Shown here: piece by piece, positions 54,027 to 62,564 of the stretch
Numbering within the stretch: position 1 is the first letter of the stretch
How the letters are laid out: each line of letters starts with the position of its first letter
Assembly: GCA_964422295.1 (NCBI GenBank)
Contig: CAYRAM010000001.1
Span: forward strand, 199,440-263,439
DNA length: 64,000 nucleotides
Source of the DNA: UBA12191 sp964422295
GTDB taxonomy: Bacteria; Planctomycetota; UBA8108; UBA1146
Direction: 5' to 3'
Position numbers and translations under genes: made by a program
Notes under the pieces: generated by a model
The model's database searches: none
Seen by the model: the letters and a program-made list of their open reading frames with translations, nothing else
Told to the model about the DNA's origin: nothing

Positions 54027-55497
54027 CAGGAGCCAGAATTTCCATCGCTTTGCGGATTCTTTTGCAGGCGGTTTCCCTGCCCAGAATCGCCAATACTTCG
54101 AGAAGATCGGGAGAGTCCTTGCGAGAAGTCAGGGCAAATCGCAATGGCATGAAGAGGAAAGGTTTCTTCCAAGATCCCGCCTCAAGGACCTGATCGAGGA
54201 GTGGACCCAGTGACTCCGGGGTGAATTCGGTCACGGCTGAAAGAGCATCTTCGGCCGCAGTCAAAGCGAGAAGAGAGGTTTCCCGGTCACTCTTTTTGGG
54301 GATCAAATCCTCTTTCGATGGCGGATCTGGATCAGCAAAGTACCAACCGGTTTTCTCGGTGAACTCGGAGAGGCGTACCATTCTCTCGGTGACCAGTGGG
54401 AGTATCTCCAGAATCTGTGGGCGATCGATTCCCTCCGGGATGAAATTTTCTGCGATCAGCCGGTCAGCCAGATCTCCGGGATCGAGGCGACGGATGTGCA
54501 TTCCGTTGAGCCAATCCAGCTTTGCAAGATCGAAGATGGGAGCCCCAGTCGAGAGTTTTTCGACACGAAACTCCTCTTCGAAGGTGTTCATGTCGAAGAC
54601 TTCTTCTTCGTCATCCGGTGCCCAGCCCATCAGGGCGAGGAAATTGAGTAACGCCTCGGGCAGGTATCCCTCTTGGCGGAACCAATCGAGGCTGACAGGG
54701 TTTTTTCTTTTTGAGATCTTCGACTTGTCAGCATTTCTCAACAGGGAGACGTGAAGGAATCGGGGCAATGGCTGTCCCATCGCCTGGTAAATCAAGACGT
54801 GCTTGGGTGTGGAGATGAGCCACTCTTCTGCACGGATCACATCGGTGATTCCAAATGCGATGTCGTCTGCAACATTGGCGAGGTGGTAGGTGGGGAATCC
54901 ATCCGACTTGATCAGAATTTGGTCGTCAATTTCAGCATTGGATACACGCACTTCACCCCTGAGGGCATCGGTGAAGAAGGTCTCTCCGGAATCGGGGACT
55001 TTCAGGCGGATCACATGGTCCTCTCCTGCGTCCAGCCGGGATTGTGCTTCTCTTCGATCCAGTTCCCTGCATGCACCATCGTAACCGAGACGTTCCTTGG
55101 CTGCCTTTTGGCTCTCCCGCAGTGCGCTGATCCTCTCCTCGGTGCAGAAGCAGGGATAAGCATTCCCTGACTCGAGTAGTGAGGAGATGCAGTTGCGGTA
55201 GTGCTCCAAGCGTTCACTTTGGCGATAGGGTGCGTGGGGACCTCCCCCATCCGGGCCTTCATCCCAATCGAGGCCGAGCCAACTCAAAGCCGAGAAGATT
55301 TGATTTTCACTGGTTTCCTGATAGCGGCTTCGATCGGTGTCATCGATGCGCAGGATGAACTGGCCCCCACCCTGCCTGGCGTGGGTTCGATTGAAGAGCG
55401 CGACATAAGCAGTGCCGACATGGGGATCTCCCGTAGGGCTCGGAGCAATCCGTACCCGGGGTGATTTCTGCGGTAGATCGTTGCTCTGGGAGGTCAT
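54016..55497 (-). CDS. gltX: Glutamate--tRNA ligase
   Basis: Charges tRNA-Glu (and in organisms lacking GlnRS also tRNA-Gln). 493 residues. The class I motifs are present: SPTGDPHVGTAYVALFN (HIGH region) and DKSKISKRKNPVS (KMSKS region). RIDDTDRSRY and LKSDGFPTYHLANV-like sequence are typical of GluRS. It resembles the Thermus-type enzyme in these blocks. No gatB/C or glnS is in the window, so its discrimination status is unknown. ATG 55497 overlaps the ribE stop as ATGA. Confidence 0.95.
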   Translation of the reverse strand: MTSQSNDLPQKSPRVRIAPSPTGDPHVGTAYVALFNRTHARQGGGQFILRIDDTDRSRYQETSENQIFSALSWLGLDWDEGPDGGGPHAPYRQSERLEHYRNCISSLLESGNAYPCFCTEERISALRESQKAAKERLGYDGACRELDRREAQSRLDAGEDHVIRLKVPDSGETFFTDALRGEVRVSNAEIDDQILIKSDGFPTYHLANVADDIAFGITDVIRAEEWLISTPKHVLIYQAMGQPLPRFLHVSLLRNADKSKISKRKNPVSLDWFRQEGYLPEALLNFLALMGWAPDDEEEVFDMNTFEEEFRVEKLSTGAPIFDLAKLDWLNGMHIRRLDPGDLADRLIAENFIPEGIDRPQILEILPLVTERMVRLSEFTEKTGWYFADPDPPSKEDLIPKKSDRETSLLALTAAEDALSAVTEFTPESLGPLLDQVLEAGSWKKPFLFMPLRFALTSRKDSPDLLEVLAILGRETACKRIRKAMEILAPGDS

Positions 55498-56135
55498 TGG
55501 ACTTCATCTCCCTGATCACTCATTCTGTCAGTAAGGAGTGATTCGACCCAACGACCGAAGTGATCCATCTCCAGGTTGAGCAGGTCCCCCACTTTACGCT
55601 CGTCAAAAGCGGTCACTTCCAGGGTATGCGGAATCAATGCAACCGTGAATGCTTCGATGCTGCTGTCGACGACGGTCAGGCTCACACCATCGACGGTCAC
55701 AGATCCCTTGGCGACGGTTCGAAAGGAAGAATCCCCGGGAACCGCAATCTCCCAAATCACTTCCCCAGCGGCAGACTGGATCGTCTTCAATTGGCCGAGG
55801 GTGTCGATGTGGCCGGTGACGTAGTGCCCCCCCAGGCGATCTCCGATTTTGAGAGCTCTTTCGAGGTGGACCCCGTCCCCCGCGGACCTGTGGCCGAGGC
55901 TGGTCCTGCGCAATGATTCGTGGATCACATCAAAAGCGAGGGTGTCACTCTCTTCGACGAGGGTCAGGCATGCTCCATTGACGGAGATGCTCTCGCCGAC
56001 CCGGAGATCCTCCCACGGATCCAGATTTCCGTCCTGGGATGAGCAGGCCCCTTTTTCAAGATGCAGGCGTATACCCTCCCCGGAAGGGCTCAGATCGGCT
56101 ATTTTGTGGGTTCTTTCGACCAGACCGGTAAACAA
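55494..56135 (-). CDS. ribE: Riboflavin synthase, alpha chain
   Basis: Dismutates two lumazines to riboflavin. 213 residues with the internal two-fold repeat of the family: FTGLVERTHKIADL at the N-terminus, VGESISVNGACLTLV in the first barrel, GGHYVTGHIDTLGQL opening the second barrel, and KGSVTVDGVSLTVV. The start is TTG 56135, with GAAGGAGG 4-5 bases upstream; FTG directly after the start is conserved. First gene of ribE-gltX-PHP. No FMN riboswitch hairpin is evident in front. Confidence 0.95.
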   Translation of the reverse strand: MFTGLVERTHKIADLSPSGEGIRLHLEKGACSSQDGNLDPWEDLRVGESISVNGACLTLVEESDTLAFDVIHESLRRTSLGHRSAGDGVHLERALKIGDRLGGHYVTGHIDTLGQLKTIQSAAGEVIWEIAVPGDSSFRTVAKGSVTVDGVSLTVVDSSIEAFTVALIPHTLEVTAFDERKVGDLLNLEMDHFGRWVESLLTDRMSDQGDEVQ

Positions 56136-56243
56136 GGGCCTCCTTCGGGGGGGAATGCTACGTCAGGCGCACGGAAACTGCCACCGATCCGCCCACCCGG
56201 ATTTCGGGCCCCAAAGAAGTGAAAAGTGGCTATCTTGCGATTC

Positions 56244-56272
56244 TTGACCACTCTTCAGGGCAAGGCTATGAT
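56244..56272 (+). promoter_or_regulatory. Strong sigma70-type promoter candidate
   Basis: TTGACC (56244-56249), a 17-base spacer, then TATGAT (56267-56272): five of six consensus bases in each hexamer with ideal spacing. Transcription would start near 56279, about 335 bases ahead of the next confident start codon (56615). It is the best promoter match in the window. Confidence 0.6.
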
Positions 56273-56465
56273 GCACCCCTTGATCCGGAAACGGATCTCA
56301 AGAGAGTCTTTCCGTAGATTTATGGCGATCGGTATTTCTGACCTTCGGAGGCGGAGGCCGGGATCGTTGCGATTCGGAAACGCTTCAGACAAGTGTGTAG
56401 AACAAAATTGCGACGAGAGTTTTGCGAACGGCTTGGATGTCGTTCGGACACCTGAATATTTACGA

Positions 56466-56525
56466 GATCACCTGGCTGCCGCCGCGTCTCGGGGAGACGA
56501 GAGGTGATCGTTGAATTGTTTTGGT
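56466..56525 (+). promoter_or_regulatory. Nested stem-loop followed by a T-rich tract (possible attenuator or small-RNA end)
   Basis: Outer arms GATCACCT (56466-56473) and AGGTGATC (56502-56509) enclose an inner hairpin CGTCTC-GGG-GAGACG (56485-56499). A T-rich stretch (GTTGAATTGTTTTGGTT) follows. It lies about 190-230 bases after the expected transcript start. It could cut off a small RNA or act as an attenuator for the two downstream genes. A 93-codon frame (56226-56507) ends in the second arm but has no visible ribosome site and begins upstream of the promoter, so I do not call it. Confidence 0.45.
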
Positions 56526-56614
56526 TCGGGAATCGTTGAGTCAACTGCGATGGTGACTGATCGCTGCAAACGCATTCAGCAGTGCAATCCCGACCGGAAG
56601 GAACTGGAGAAGAG

Positions 56615-57469
56615 ATGAGCGGGCTCGCGAAGTTTTTCGTGTTGATCAATCTCATCCTGGCACTCTTTTTTCTCGGAGTGAGCGCAACCCTTTTCAAGAC
56701 ACAGAAGAATTGGAAAGAAGTTGCCCAGGAAACCAAGCAGAAGTACGACGACAGTCTTGAAGTGGCCGAGGCCATGAAGAGTCAGCTCAATGGAACCATC
56801 GAGTTGGCGCAAAGGAATGTCGAGTCTCTCACTCGTGAAAAGGAGCAATTGGGCTCCCAGGTGACCACTCTTCAGAATGAAAATGGTGATCTGCGCAAAG
56901 ATAAGGCAAGTTTGGGCACCAAGATCGACGATCTGGAAGCCCGTATCGCCCAAAAGGACACTCACCTCCAGGACAAGGATTCCAATATCGCTCGTTTGGA
57001 TGATGAAATTTCCCAACTCAATGACGAAGCCCAGGATGCAGCCAATGCCAAAAAGGTGGCTGAAAGTCTTCGCAATCGTGCTCTCCTCGACAAGGAGCAA
57101 TTGAGTCAGGAGAATGAAGCTCTCAACAAGGAATTGACCGCTCTGCGCGCCGATTTTGATGATCAGAAGTTGCTGATCTCCAGAATCGTCGATTCCGGAG
57201 TCCGCCTCCCCGATATCGGTGTCGCCACTGCCCCCCCCATCGATGGCATGGTCGTCGGTGTCCAAGAGGGTGTCGTGGTTCTCTCCGTCGGCAAGGACGA
57301 CGGAGTTGAAGTGGGCTACGAGTTCACGATTTACGACGGAAACACCTTTATCGGCAAGGTTCAGGTGACCAAGGTTCTCGATGATATGGCCGGCTGCACG
57401 ATCCTCTTTGAGGAGTCCGGTCGCAAAATCAGTGATGGCAACAAGGCCTCCACTCGATTGACCAGCTGA
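56615..57469 (+). CDS. Inner-membrane coiled-coil protein with C-terminal beta domain
   Basis: 284 residues from ATG 56615 with GGAGAAGAG just upstream. One membrane helix (KFFVLINLILALFFLGVSAT, residues 6-26) is followed by a long charged coiled coil (about 35-180, e.g. LTREKEQLGSQVTTLQNENG). The C-terminal domain (about 205-280) is beta-rich, with GMVVGVQEGVVVLSVGKDDG and VEVGYEFTIYDGNTFIGKVQ. The layout (helix, coiled coil, beta domain) recalls MreC and FlgT-C-type proteins, but I cannot assign a family. Position just upstream of mreBCD makes a role in envelope shape an inference only. Expected in the periplasm. Confidence 0.75.
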   Translation: MSGLAKFFVLINLILALFFLGVSATLFKTQKNWKEVAQETKQKYDDSLEVAEAMKSQLNGTIELAQRNVESLTREKEQLGSQVTTLQNENGDLRKDKASLGTKIDDLEARIAQKDTHLQDKDSNIARLDDEISQLNDEAQDAANAKKVAESLRNRALLDKEQLSQENEALNKELTALRADFDDQKLLISRIVDSGVRLPDIGVATAPPIDGMVVGVQEGVVVLSVGKDDGVEVGYEFTIYDGNTFIGKVQVTKVLDDMAGCTILFEESGRKISDGNKASTRLTS

Positions 57470-57483
57470 GGAAGGGGAATCGC

Positions 57484-57723
57484 ATGTATGACCAGCCCAT
57501 CGTCGAGCGCAAGGATTCAAGCCCTTTTGCAACCAGTTGCCTGGCTGTAGCCGCCTTGTGCCTTATTTCTGCTTCTGCAATCCTTTGCATCAGCCTTAAG
57601 GAGTTCTCCGTGCCGGGTTCAACCCCAACCGAGAGCGCCAAAAAATGGGAGCGGGAAGTGAAAAAGACACAGAATCGCGCTGACAAGCTCTTTGCAGACG
57701 TGGAAATCGACGACGAGGAGTAA
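57484..57723 (+). CDS. Small single-pass membrane protein
   Basis: 79 residues, ATG 57484 with GAGGAAGGGG upstream. One membrane helix (about residues 17-38, CLAVAALCLISASAILCISL) and a charged helical tail (SAKKWEREVKKTQNRADKLF) that ends in an acidic cluster. No family recognised. It is 14 bases after the coiled-coil protein and directly before the terminator, so the two are probably one transcription unit and perhaps partners. Confidence 0.65.
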   Translation: MYDQPIVERKDSSPFATSCLAVAALCLISASAILCISLKEFSVPGSTPTESAKKWEREVKKTQNRADKLFADVEIDDEE

Positions 57724-57749
57724 TAGCTTCTTCTTTTAGTCGAGCTTTG

Positions 57750-57788
57750 ATGGTGCGGTTCCGCAGCGGAGCCGCACCATTTTTCTTT
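57750..57788 (+). terminator. Intrinsic terminator
   Basis: ATGGTGCGG (57750-57758) and CCGCACCAT (57772-57780) pair perfectly over 9 bases, with a GC-rich loop that can fold further (TCCGC-A-GCGGA), followed by TTTTCTTT. It ends the two-gene unit and separates it from mreB. On the opposite strand no good T-tract follows. Confidence 0.9.
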
Positions 57789-57930
57789 CCCATTGTCCGG
57801 TATTGCCAGAGACCATAGGGCTGATTTTCTTTGGGGTGCTTACTGTTGCGCTGTTGGTCTATTGCTTACCATGCGTGCAGCCTCCAGGGTTGACTGCTCT
57901 GTCCAGTGCACCTGAGAGGACCTTTTCACG

Positions 57931-57944
57931 CCCCCACCTGGGGG
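57931..57944. repeat. G/C-only hairpin upstream of mreB
   Basis: CCCCCA-CC-TGGGGG, a perfect inverted repeat about 55-70 bases ahead of the mreB start codon. No T-tract. It may lie in the mreB leader; TTGACT further upstream could be a -35 but lacks a good -10. Nothing else is seen between the terminator and mreB. Confidence 0.4.
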
Positions 57945-58000
57945 TGCCATTGGGGAATGACGTTCAGCTGTGAATGTTTGAACGAGAAAGAGGGAATGTG

Positions 58001-59071
58001 GTGTTGCGAATTGCACATAACATGCTGAATCGGGTTGTGGGGAAGTTCTCCACAGATTTGGGAATTGATCTGGGTACCGCCAATACTCTGGTGTGTGTCA
58101 GTGGTCAGGGCGTCGTCGTCAGTGAACCCTCGGTGGTTGCGGTAAAGTCCGGGACCAACCAGGTGCTCCTCGATGGTGAAGCGGTAGGCCGTGTCGCAAA
58201 GGAGATGTTGGGTAGGACTCCCAGTTCGATCGAAGCGATTCGACCACTTCAGGATGGGGTCATCGCTGATTTCGAGATCACCGAAGCGATGCTCAAATAT
58301 TTCATCAATCGGGTCAATGAAAACTCACTCTTCTTTAGTCCGCGGGTAGTCATCGCTGTTCCCAGTGGCATCACTGCAGTTGAAAAGAGAGCGGTCTACA
58401 ACTCTGCCGAACGCGCAGGTGCACGCAAGGTGTATCTCGTTGAAGAGCCCCGTGCCGCTGGATTGGGAGCAGGGCTCCCGATCGAAGATCCCATCGCAAG
58501 CATGGTTGTGGATGTCGGCGGTGGAACGACAGAAATCGCAGTCCTCTCCCTGAGTGATGTTGTGACCAGTGTTTCCCTGCGTGTTGCGGGGGATGATATG
58601 GATGACGCCATCGTTCAATACATGAAGAGAAATTATAATATCCTGGTAGGCCCTCTGACTGCGGAGCAAATAAAGATCAAACTTGGCTCTGCCTACGAAC
58701 TTGAGCAAGAACTGGAGATGGAAGTCAAAGGGCGGGACCTGATCGGGAACCTCCCCCGCTGTACTAGCGTCACCAGTGAGGAGATACGCGAAGCGTTGGT
58801 GGATCCTTGTCAACAAATCGTCAACGGTATCAAAGAGACACTCGAGAAGACTGAGCCGGAATTGCACGCTGACCTGGTTGAGCAAGGAATCGTGCTTTGT
58901 GGTGGTGGCGTGCTCCTTCGTGGGCTCGATGCCTTGATCCGCAAGGAAACCGGACTGCCGGTGAGGGTGGCGGATGATCCATTGACCTGCGTTGCCCAAG
59001 GAACTGCGATCTTCCTCGAGCGTTTGGACGAGTACGCTTCAGTACTCGATTCCATCGAAGACGACTTGTAA
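58001..59071 (+). CDS. mreB: Rod shape-determining protein MreB
   Basis: Bacterial actin that guides lateral wall synthesis. 356 residues. Nucleotide-site motifs: DLGIDLGTANTLVCVSGQGV (phosphate 1), MVVDVGGGTTEIAVLSL (phosphate 2) and VLCGGGVLLRGLDALI (adenosine). Also present are VVIAVPSGITAVEKRAV and the VTSEEIREAL region. Start is uncertain: GTG 58001 has GAGGG six bases upstream; GTG 57998, TTG 58004 and ATG 57974 are alternatives. First gene of the elongation operon. No FtsZ/FtsA genes are in view. Confidence 0.96.
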   Translation: MLRIAHNMLNRVVGKFSTDLGIDLGTANTLVCVSGQGVVVSEPSVVAVKSGTNQVLLDGEAVGRVAKEMLGRTPSSIEAIRPLQDGVIADFEITEAMLKYFINRVNENSLFFSPRVVIAVPSGITAVEKRAVYNSAERAGARKVYLVEEPRAAGLGAGLPIEDPIASMVVDVGGGTTEIAVLSLSDVVTSVSLRVAGDDMDDAIVQYMKRNYNILVGPLTAEQIKIKLGSAYELEQELEMEVKGRDLIGNLPRCTSVTSEEIREALVDPCQQIVNGIKETLEKTEPELHADLVEQGIVLCGGGVLLRGLDALIRKETGLPVRVADDPLTCVAQGTAIFLERLDEYASVLDSIEDDL

Positions 59072-59092
59072 CCCTCTAAATAGCGGAGATCT

Positions 59093-59794
59093 GTGAAGCC
59101 CCTTCAATCGGCATACTGGGCGATCGGGTGTTGGCTGATATTGACCCTGATCGCCTTCGGATTGGATCCACTGGTCGGTGTCGGCCATCAGGCAGGGCGT
59201 CAAAAACAATATGTCGATCACATGATCCAGGATCTCGGGATCCAAAATTTTGAATCAGCCGCTGCATTGAGTCGTCAGCAGTTGATCGACATGTGGCTCC
59301 CCTTGGGCTCGAACTACGAGCTTGTCCCCGCATCCCTGACACCCGTGCGTGATCGCTCCCCCATGAGACGATCAGCAGTGCTGGACCGGGGAATTGAAAG
59401 TGGGCTCCACAAGGGGATGGGTGTCGTCAGTGAAATGGGAATCGTAGGCAGAATTGTCAATTCTGGTTCAGGCTGGAGTCGTGTTCAACTTGCAGATGAT
59501 CCAGGCTTTGTGACTCGGTTTATCGACGACAATTTATCGCGAGGCATTTTGAGTGGATCCCTTGTTGAGGGAGAAGCGAGATTGAAGTTGCGCCTGGATC
59601 CCATGGAGTTTTCCGAAAACGAGCTTCTCTTCACAGATGGATCAGGTGGAGTATTCCCGGCAAATGTATTTGTGGGATCAGTTGTTGAGCCGCGAACTCC
59701 GGTTCGTGATTCCCGGATATTGCTTCCTGGACCTCTAGATGTGGCTCGCGAAGTCCTCATTTTTGTGCCCGTGAATTCAACGGAGTCCAAATGA
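59093..59794 (+). CDS. mreC: Rod shape-determining protein MreC (short form)
   Basis: Links MreB to periplasmic wall enzymes. 233 residues, shorter than the usual 270-350. One membrane helix (about 8-28), a short linker with little coiled coil, then the beta-domain core: AVLDRGIESGLHKGMGVVSE, GIVGRIVNSGSGWSRVQLAD and ELLFTDGSGGVFPANVFVGS are family hallmarks. GTG start at 59093 with CGGAG five bases upstream. ATGA overlap with mreD. Confidence 0.88.
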   Translation: MKPLQSAYWAIGCWLILTLIAFGLDPLVGVGHQAGRQKQYVDHMIQDLGIQNFESAAALSRQQLIDMWLPLGSNYELVPASLTPVRDRSPMRRSAVLDRGIESGLHKGMGVVSEMGIVGRIVNSGSGWSRVQLADDPGFVTRFIDDNLSRGILSGSLVEGEARLKLRLDPMEFSENELLFTDGSGGVFPANVFVGSVVEPRTPVRDSRILLPGPLDVAREVLIFVPVNSTESK

Positions 59795-60273
59795 AGTGGC
59801 ACATACTTTTGCTATTGGGTTTTTTGAGTCTGATCACTTCCAGCGCTTACTCGAGGATTCTAGGGGAAGGGATGCTCGTCGCAGATCCGGTCATGATTCT
59901 TTTTGCCTGGATCTGCCTTGTGGACCACTGGTCGCGAATCGCAGCCGTGGGTGGCGCTTTGATTTTGTATCGTCTTTGGGAGACGGTCGCCACACCCTTG
60001 GAGGTGATCGCTCCATTCGTGGCGATCGCCATCATCGTCAGGATCATCAGGGGTGGGATCAGTCCCTATCATCGTTGGCGTCGACTGGCGATCGTCATCC
60101 CTGCGCTCTTGGTGGCTGGTTGGATCACCAGGAACATGTTCGAATTGGAGTCGATCAGGGGGTTTTCCGGGGTCTTTCTCGATTTGCTCCTTGCCTTTAT
60201 CGTAGCGTCAATTCTGTTTCCTCTGTTGGATCTCACTCGTCCCTTGTTGCGTAGTGCCCGCTTCCCACAATAG
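59791..60273 (+). CDS. mreD: Rod shape-determining protein MreD-like
   Basis: 160 residues, about five membrane helices, weakly conserved as usual for MreD. Assigned by hydrophobic profile, length and position between mreC and mrdA. ATG 59791 overlaps mreC by four bases. Segments LLGFLSLITSSAYSRILGEG and ADPVMILFAWICLVDHWSRI fit the family pattern but are not diagnostic. Confidence 0.78.
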   Translation: MKWHILLLLGFLSLITSSAYSRILGEGMLVADPVMILFAWICLVDHWSRIAAVGGALILYRLWETVATPLEVIAPFVAIAIIVRIIRGGISPYHRWRRLAIVIPALLVAGWITRNMFELESIRGFSGVFLDLLLAFIVASILFPLLDLTRPLLRSARFPQ

Positions 60274-60302
60274 GTGGAGTTTCAGGTCTGAAAGGTATCC
60301 GA

Positions 60303-62564
60303 TTGCAGCGTGCGCGTATCCTGGTCCTGGCATTGATCTTCCTTGCGCTCTCTGTCGTAGTGGTTTCCCGACTGTACCAACTGCAAGTGGTCGACTGGCG
60401 AGAGTATTCGCTCAAGGCTGCATCGATTCACCGTTCTGTTCTTTATACCCCGGGCCCCAGGGGTGAGATTCAAGATCGTTATGGCGAAGTGCTCTCCAGG
60501 TCAGTCCCCGAAATTCGAGCGACATTTTTGTTATCGGAATTGGAGCCTGTTCGTTGGGTAGCGCGGAGAATTGCCAGAATTCTTCGCAATGCACCTGAGG
60601 AAAGGTATCCGTGGGACGAGGATAAATATTACGAGTCCATCGAAAGGGTAAGAGCAGACTTCCGCACTCAAATTTCATCAGGTGAACAACCCCATGAAGT
60701 CCCTTGGTTGATCAATATCGATAAAGCTGTTGGTGGGCAATTGGATCGAACGATCAGGAAGCGACCCGAGGCCTTTCCTGGTGTTCGCCTGCAAAAAGGG
60801 GATGGGGTCGATGCTCTCTTCATCGATCCGATGAAACTGTTTGCGGGAGAACTCGGTATCAGGCGCCTTGCAGAGATGGACGGCAGAAAGACCGCTGATG
60901 AACTTTGGTCAAAAGTACAAGGGGTCTATGAGTGGATCAGGACTGGTGTGAAGCCCTACATCAGGCAGGATTTCACTCAAGGAGAACGGGAACTGGGTCC
61001 GCAGGAAGCCACAGAAATTTTCAGGTACCAGCGACATTCTTTGCTCGATAATCTCACGCCTGAAGTGGTGACAGAAATCTCCCTGAACCCTGAAAATTGG
61101 CCCGGGATCTATCTTGAGGAGATTCAGCGGCGAGAACAGCCTCATAGCCCATTCCTGGGCCAACTGATCGGACGAACCGGAAAGCTCACACGCGAAAACA
61201 TCACTGATTGGGAGCAACGTGGAGAGGTCCTGATCAATTACTTGAGTTTGAAGGATCTCAGAACAATTGAATTGATTCGCGACGTCGCCCATCACAGCGC
61301 CGATCAGGTTGGCAAGTCGGGATTGGAAGGGTTCCTTGAGGAACGCCTCCGGGGGAGTCCCGGTGCACATATCCGTACAGTGGATTATTTGCGTCGTCCA
61401 ATCGGCGGTCCTGGGTTGTTGATCGAAGCAAAAGAAGGGCAAGACGTTCAGCTAACGATCGATGCGGAGTTTTCTCGAGTGGGGACCGATTTGTTGCAGA
61501 AGGCTCTCGACGATGTGTGGCCAGACGGGGCCCCCAGCTCCCCCATCGATACGGCAGCGATGGTTTTTATTGACGTCAAATCCGGAGAGATTATTGGTTT
61601 GTCATCCTTGCCTCAGCAAGGTTCCGAGGTCTATCGGGACAAAAATCTGTACAGCGAAAGGGCTGAATCAGAGGACGCCAAAAAAATGGGATGGTTCTAC
61701 GATCGTTGCCTGGGATGGGCCATCGAACCCGGTTCGACATTCAAGCCCATGATCGCATTGTTGGCATACGCTCAGGGAGAGCTGTCTGCTGATGAAGAGA
61801 TACGCTGCCAGGGAGTGTTTGATCCCCGATATCCAAACAGGAATCGTTGCAGAAACCATTTGTACGGCAGCATGGGTGTGAAGAGTGCCATTTCGAAATC
61901 ATGCAACATCTTCTTTTATGAGTTGGGTCAGCGGTTGGGCTTGGATCGTATCGTCGCCGGAGGACGCGAGATGGGGCTGTGGAAATCTGTGATTGGCCCT
62001 GTCGCAGAATTCCGTACCGGCCAATATCGGGTGCTTCCCACCGAATCGGTCGGAATGCCGCCAGCCACAAATCCTGTGGGAACTGCGATCGGAAGTGGAT
62101 TCACAGTGACCCCTCTGCAGATGGCTCAGGCGTCGATGTTTATCGCCCTGCGTGGAGAGATGGTGCCGGTCAAACTGTTCCTTGGATCAGGTGGCTGGGT
62201 CTCTGAAGACTCGAATCCACCCCGAGATTTGTTGGGCCAATTGAATGACACGCACTTTTCTGCCGTCATCGAAGGCATGATTGAAGCGACCCGGACAGGT
62301 TCAGCCCGGTCGAGCCGTTTACAGGAGTTTTCTGTGGCAGTGAAAACGGGAACCGTGACAGTCCCCCAAGAAAAAAAATTAATGAAAGGGACGGTAGAAG
62401 AGAACCATGCCTGGCTGATGGGTTTTGCGCCTCATCATGATCCCAAGGTTGCATTTGCCGCAGTCTTGCAACATCAACCCGGTAGCGGAGGTGACGTCGC
62501 AGACGCAGTGACCGATGCGCTGGAGTGGCTGGAAGAAAACAGGGAAATGGAATTCCGGCGATGA
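60303..62564 (+). CDS. mrdA: Penicillin-binding protein 2 (peptidoglycan transpeptidase)
   Basis: Monofunctional class B transpeptidase of the elongasome, 753 residues, anchored by one N-terminal helix (about 5-25). RGEIQDRYGEVLSRSVPEIR is the start of the pedestal domain. Active-site motifs are Ser478-x-x-Lys in EPGSTFKPM, Ser-Cys-Asn near 533 in ISKSCNIFFYE, and Lys-Thr-Gly near 681 in VAVKTGTVTV. It is about 120 residues longer than E. coli PBP2; the extra length lies in the pedestal region (about 90-330). TTG start 60303 with AAAGG upstream. Confidence 0.94.
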   Translation: MQRARILVLALIFLALSVVVVSRLYQLQVVDWREYSLKAASIHRSVLYTPGPRGEIQDRYGEVLSRSVPEIRATFLLSELEPVRWVARRIARILRNAPEERYPWDEDKYYESIERVRADFRTQISSGEQPHEVPWLINIDKAVGGQLDRTIRKRPEAFPGVRLQKGDGVDALFIDPMKLFAGELGIRRLAEMDGRKTADELWSKVQGVYEWIRTGVKPYIRQDFTQGERELGPQEATEIFRYQRHSLLDNLTPEVVTEISLNPENWPGIYLEEIQRREQPHSPFLGQLIGRTGKLTRENITDWEQRGEVLINYLSLKDLRTIELIRDVAHHSADQVGKSGLEGFLEERLRGSPGAHIRTVDYLRRPIGGPGLLIEAKEGQDVQLTIDAEFSRVGTDLLQKALDDVWPDGAPSSPIDTAAMVFIDVKSGEIIGLSSLPQQGSEVYRDKNLYSERAESEDAKKMGWFYDRCLGWAIEPGSTFKPMIALLAYAQGELSADEEIRCQGVFDPRYPNRNRCRNHLYGSMGVKSAISKSCNIFFYELGQRLGLDRIVAGGREMGLWKSVIGPVAEFRTGQYRVLPTESVGMPPATNPVGTAIGSGFTVTPLQMAQASMFIALRGEMVPVKLFLGSGGWVSEDSNPPRDLLGQLNDTHFSAVIEGMIEATRTGSARSSRLQEFSVAVKTGTVTVPQEKKLMKGTVEENHAWLMGFAPHHDPKVAFAAVLQHQPGSGGDVADAVTDALEWLEENREMEFRR

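Noticed and set aside
56226..56507. Plus-strand 93-codon frame rich in Arg ahead of the coiled-coil gene
   Set aside because: Its start lies upstream of the strong promoter, no ribosome site is visible at later ATGs, and its end is built from the hairpin arms.
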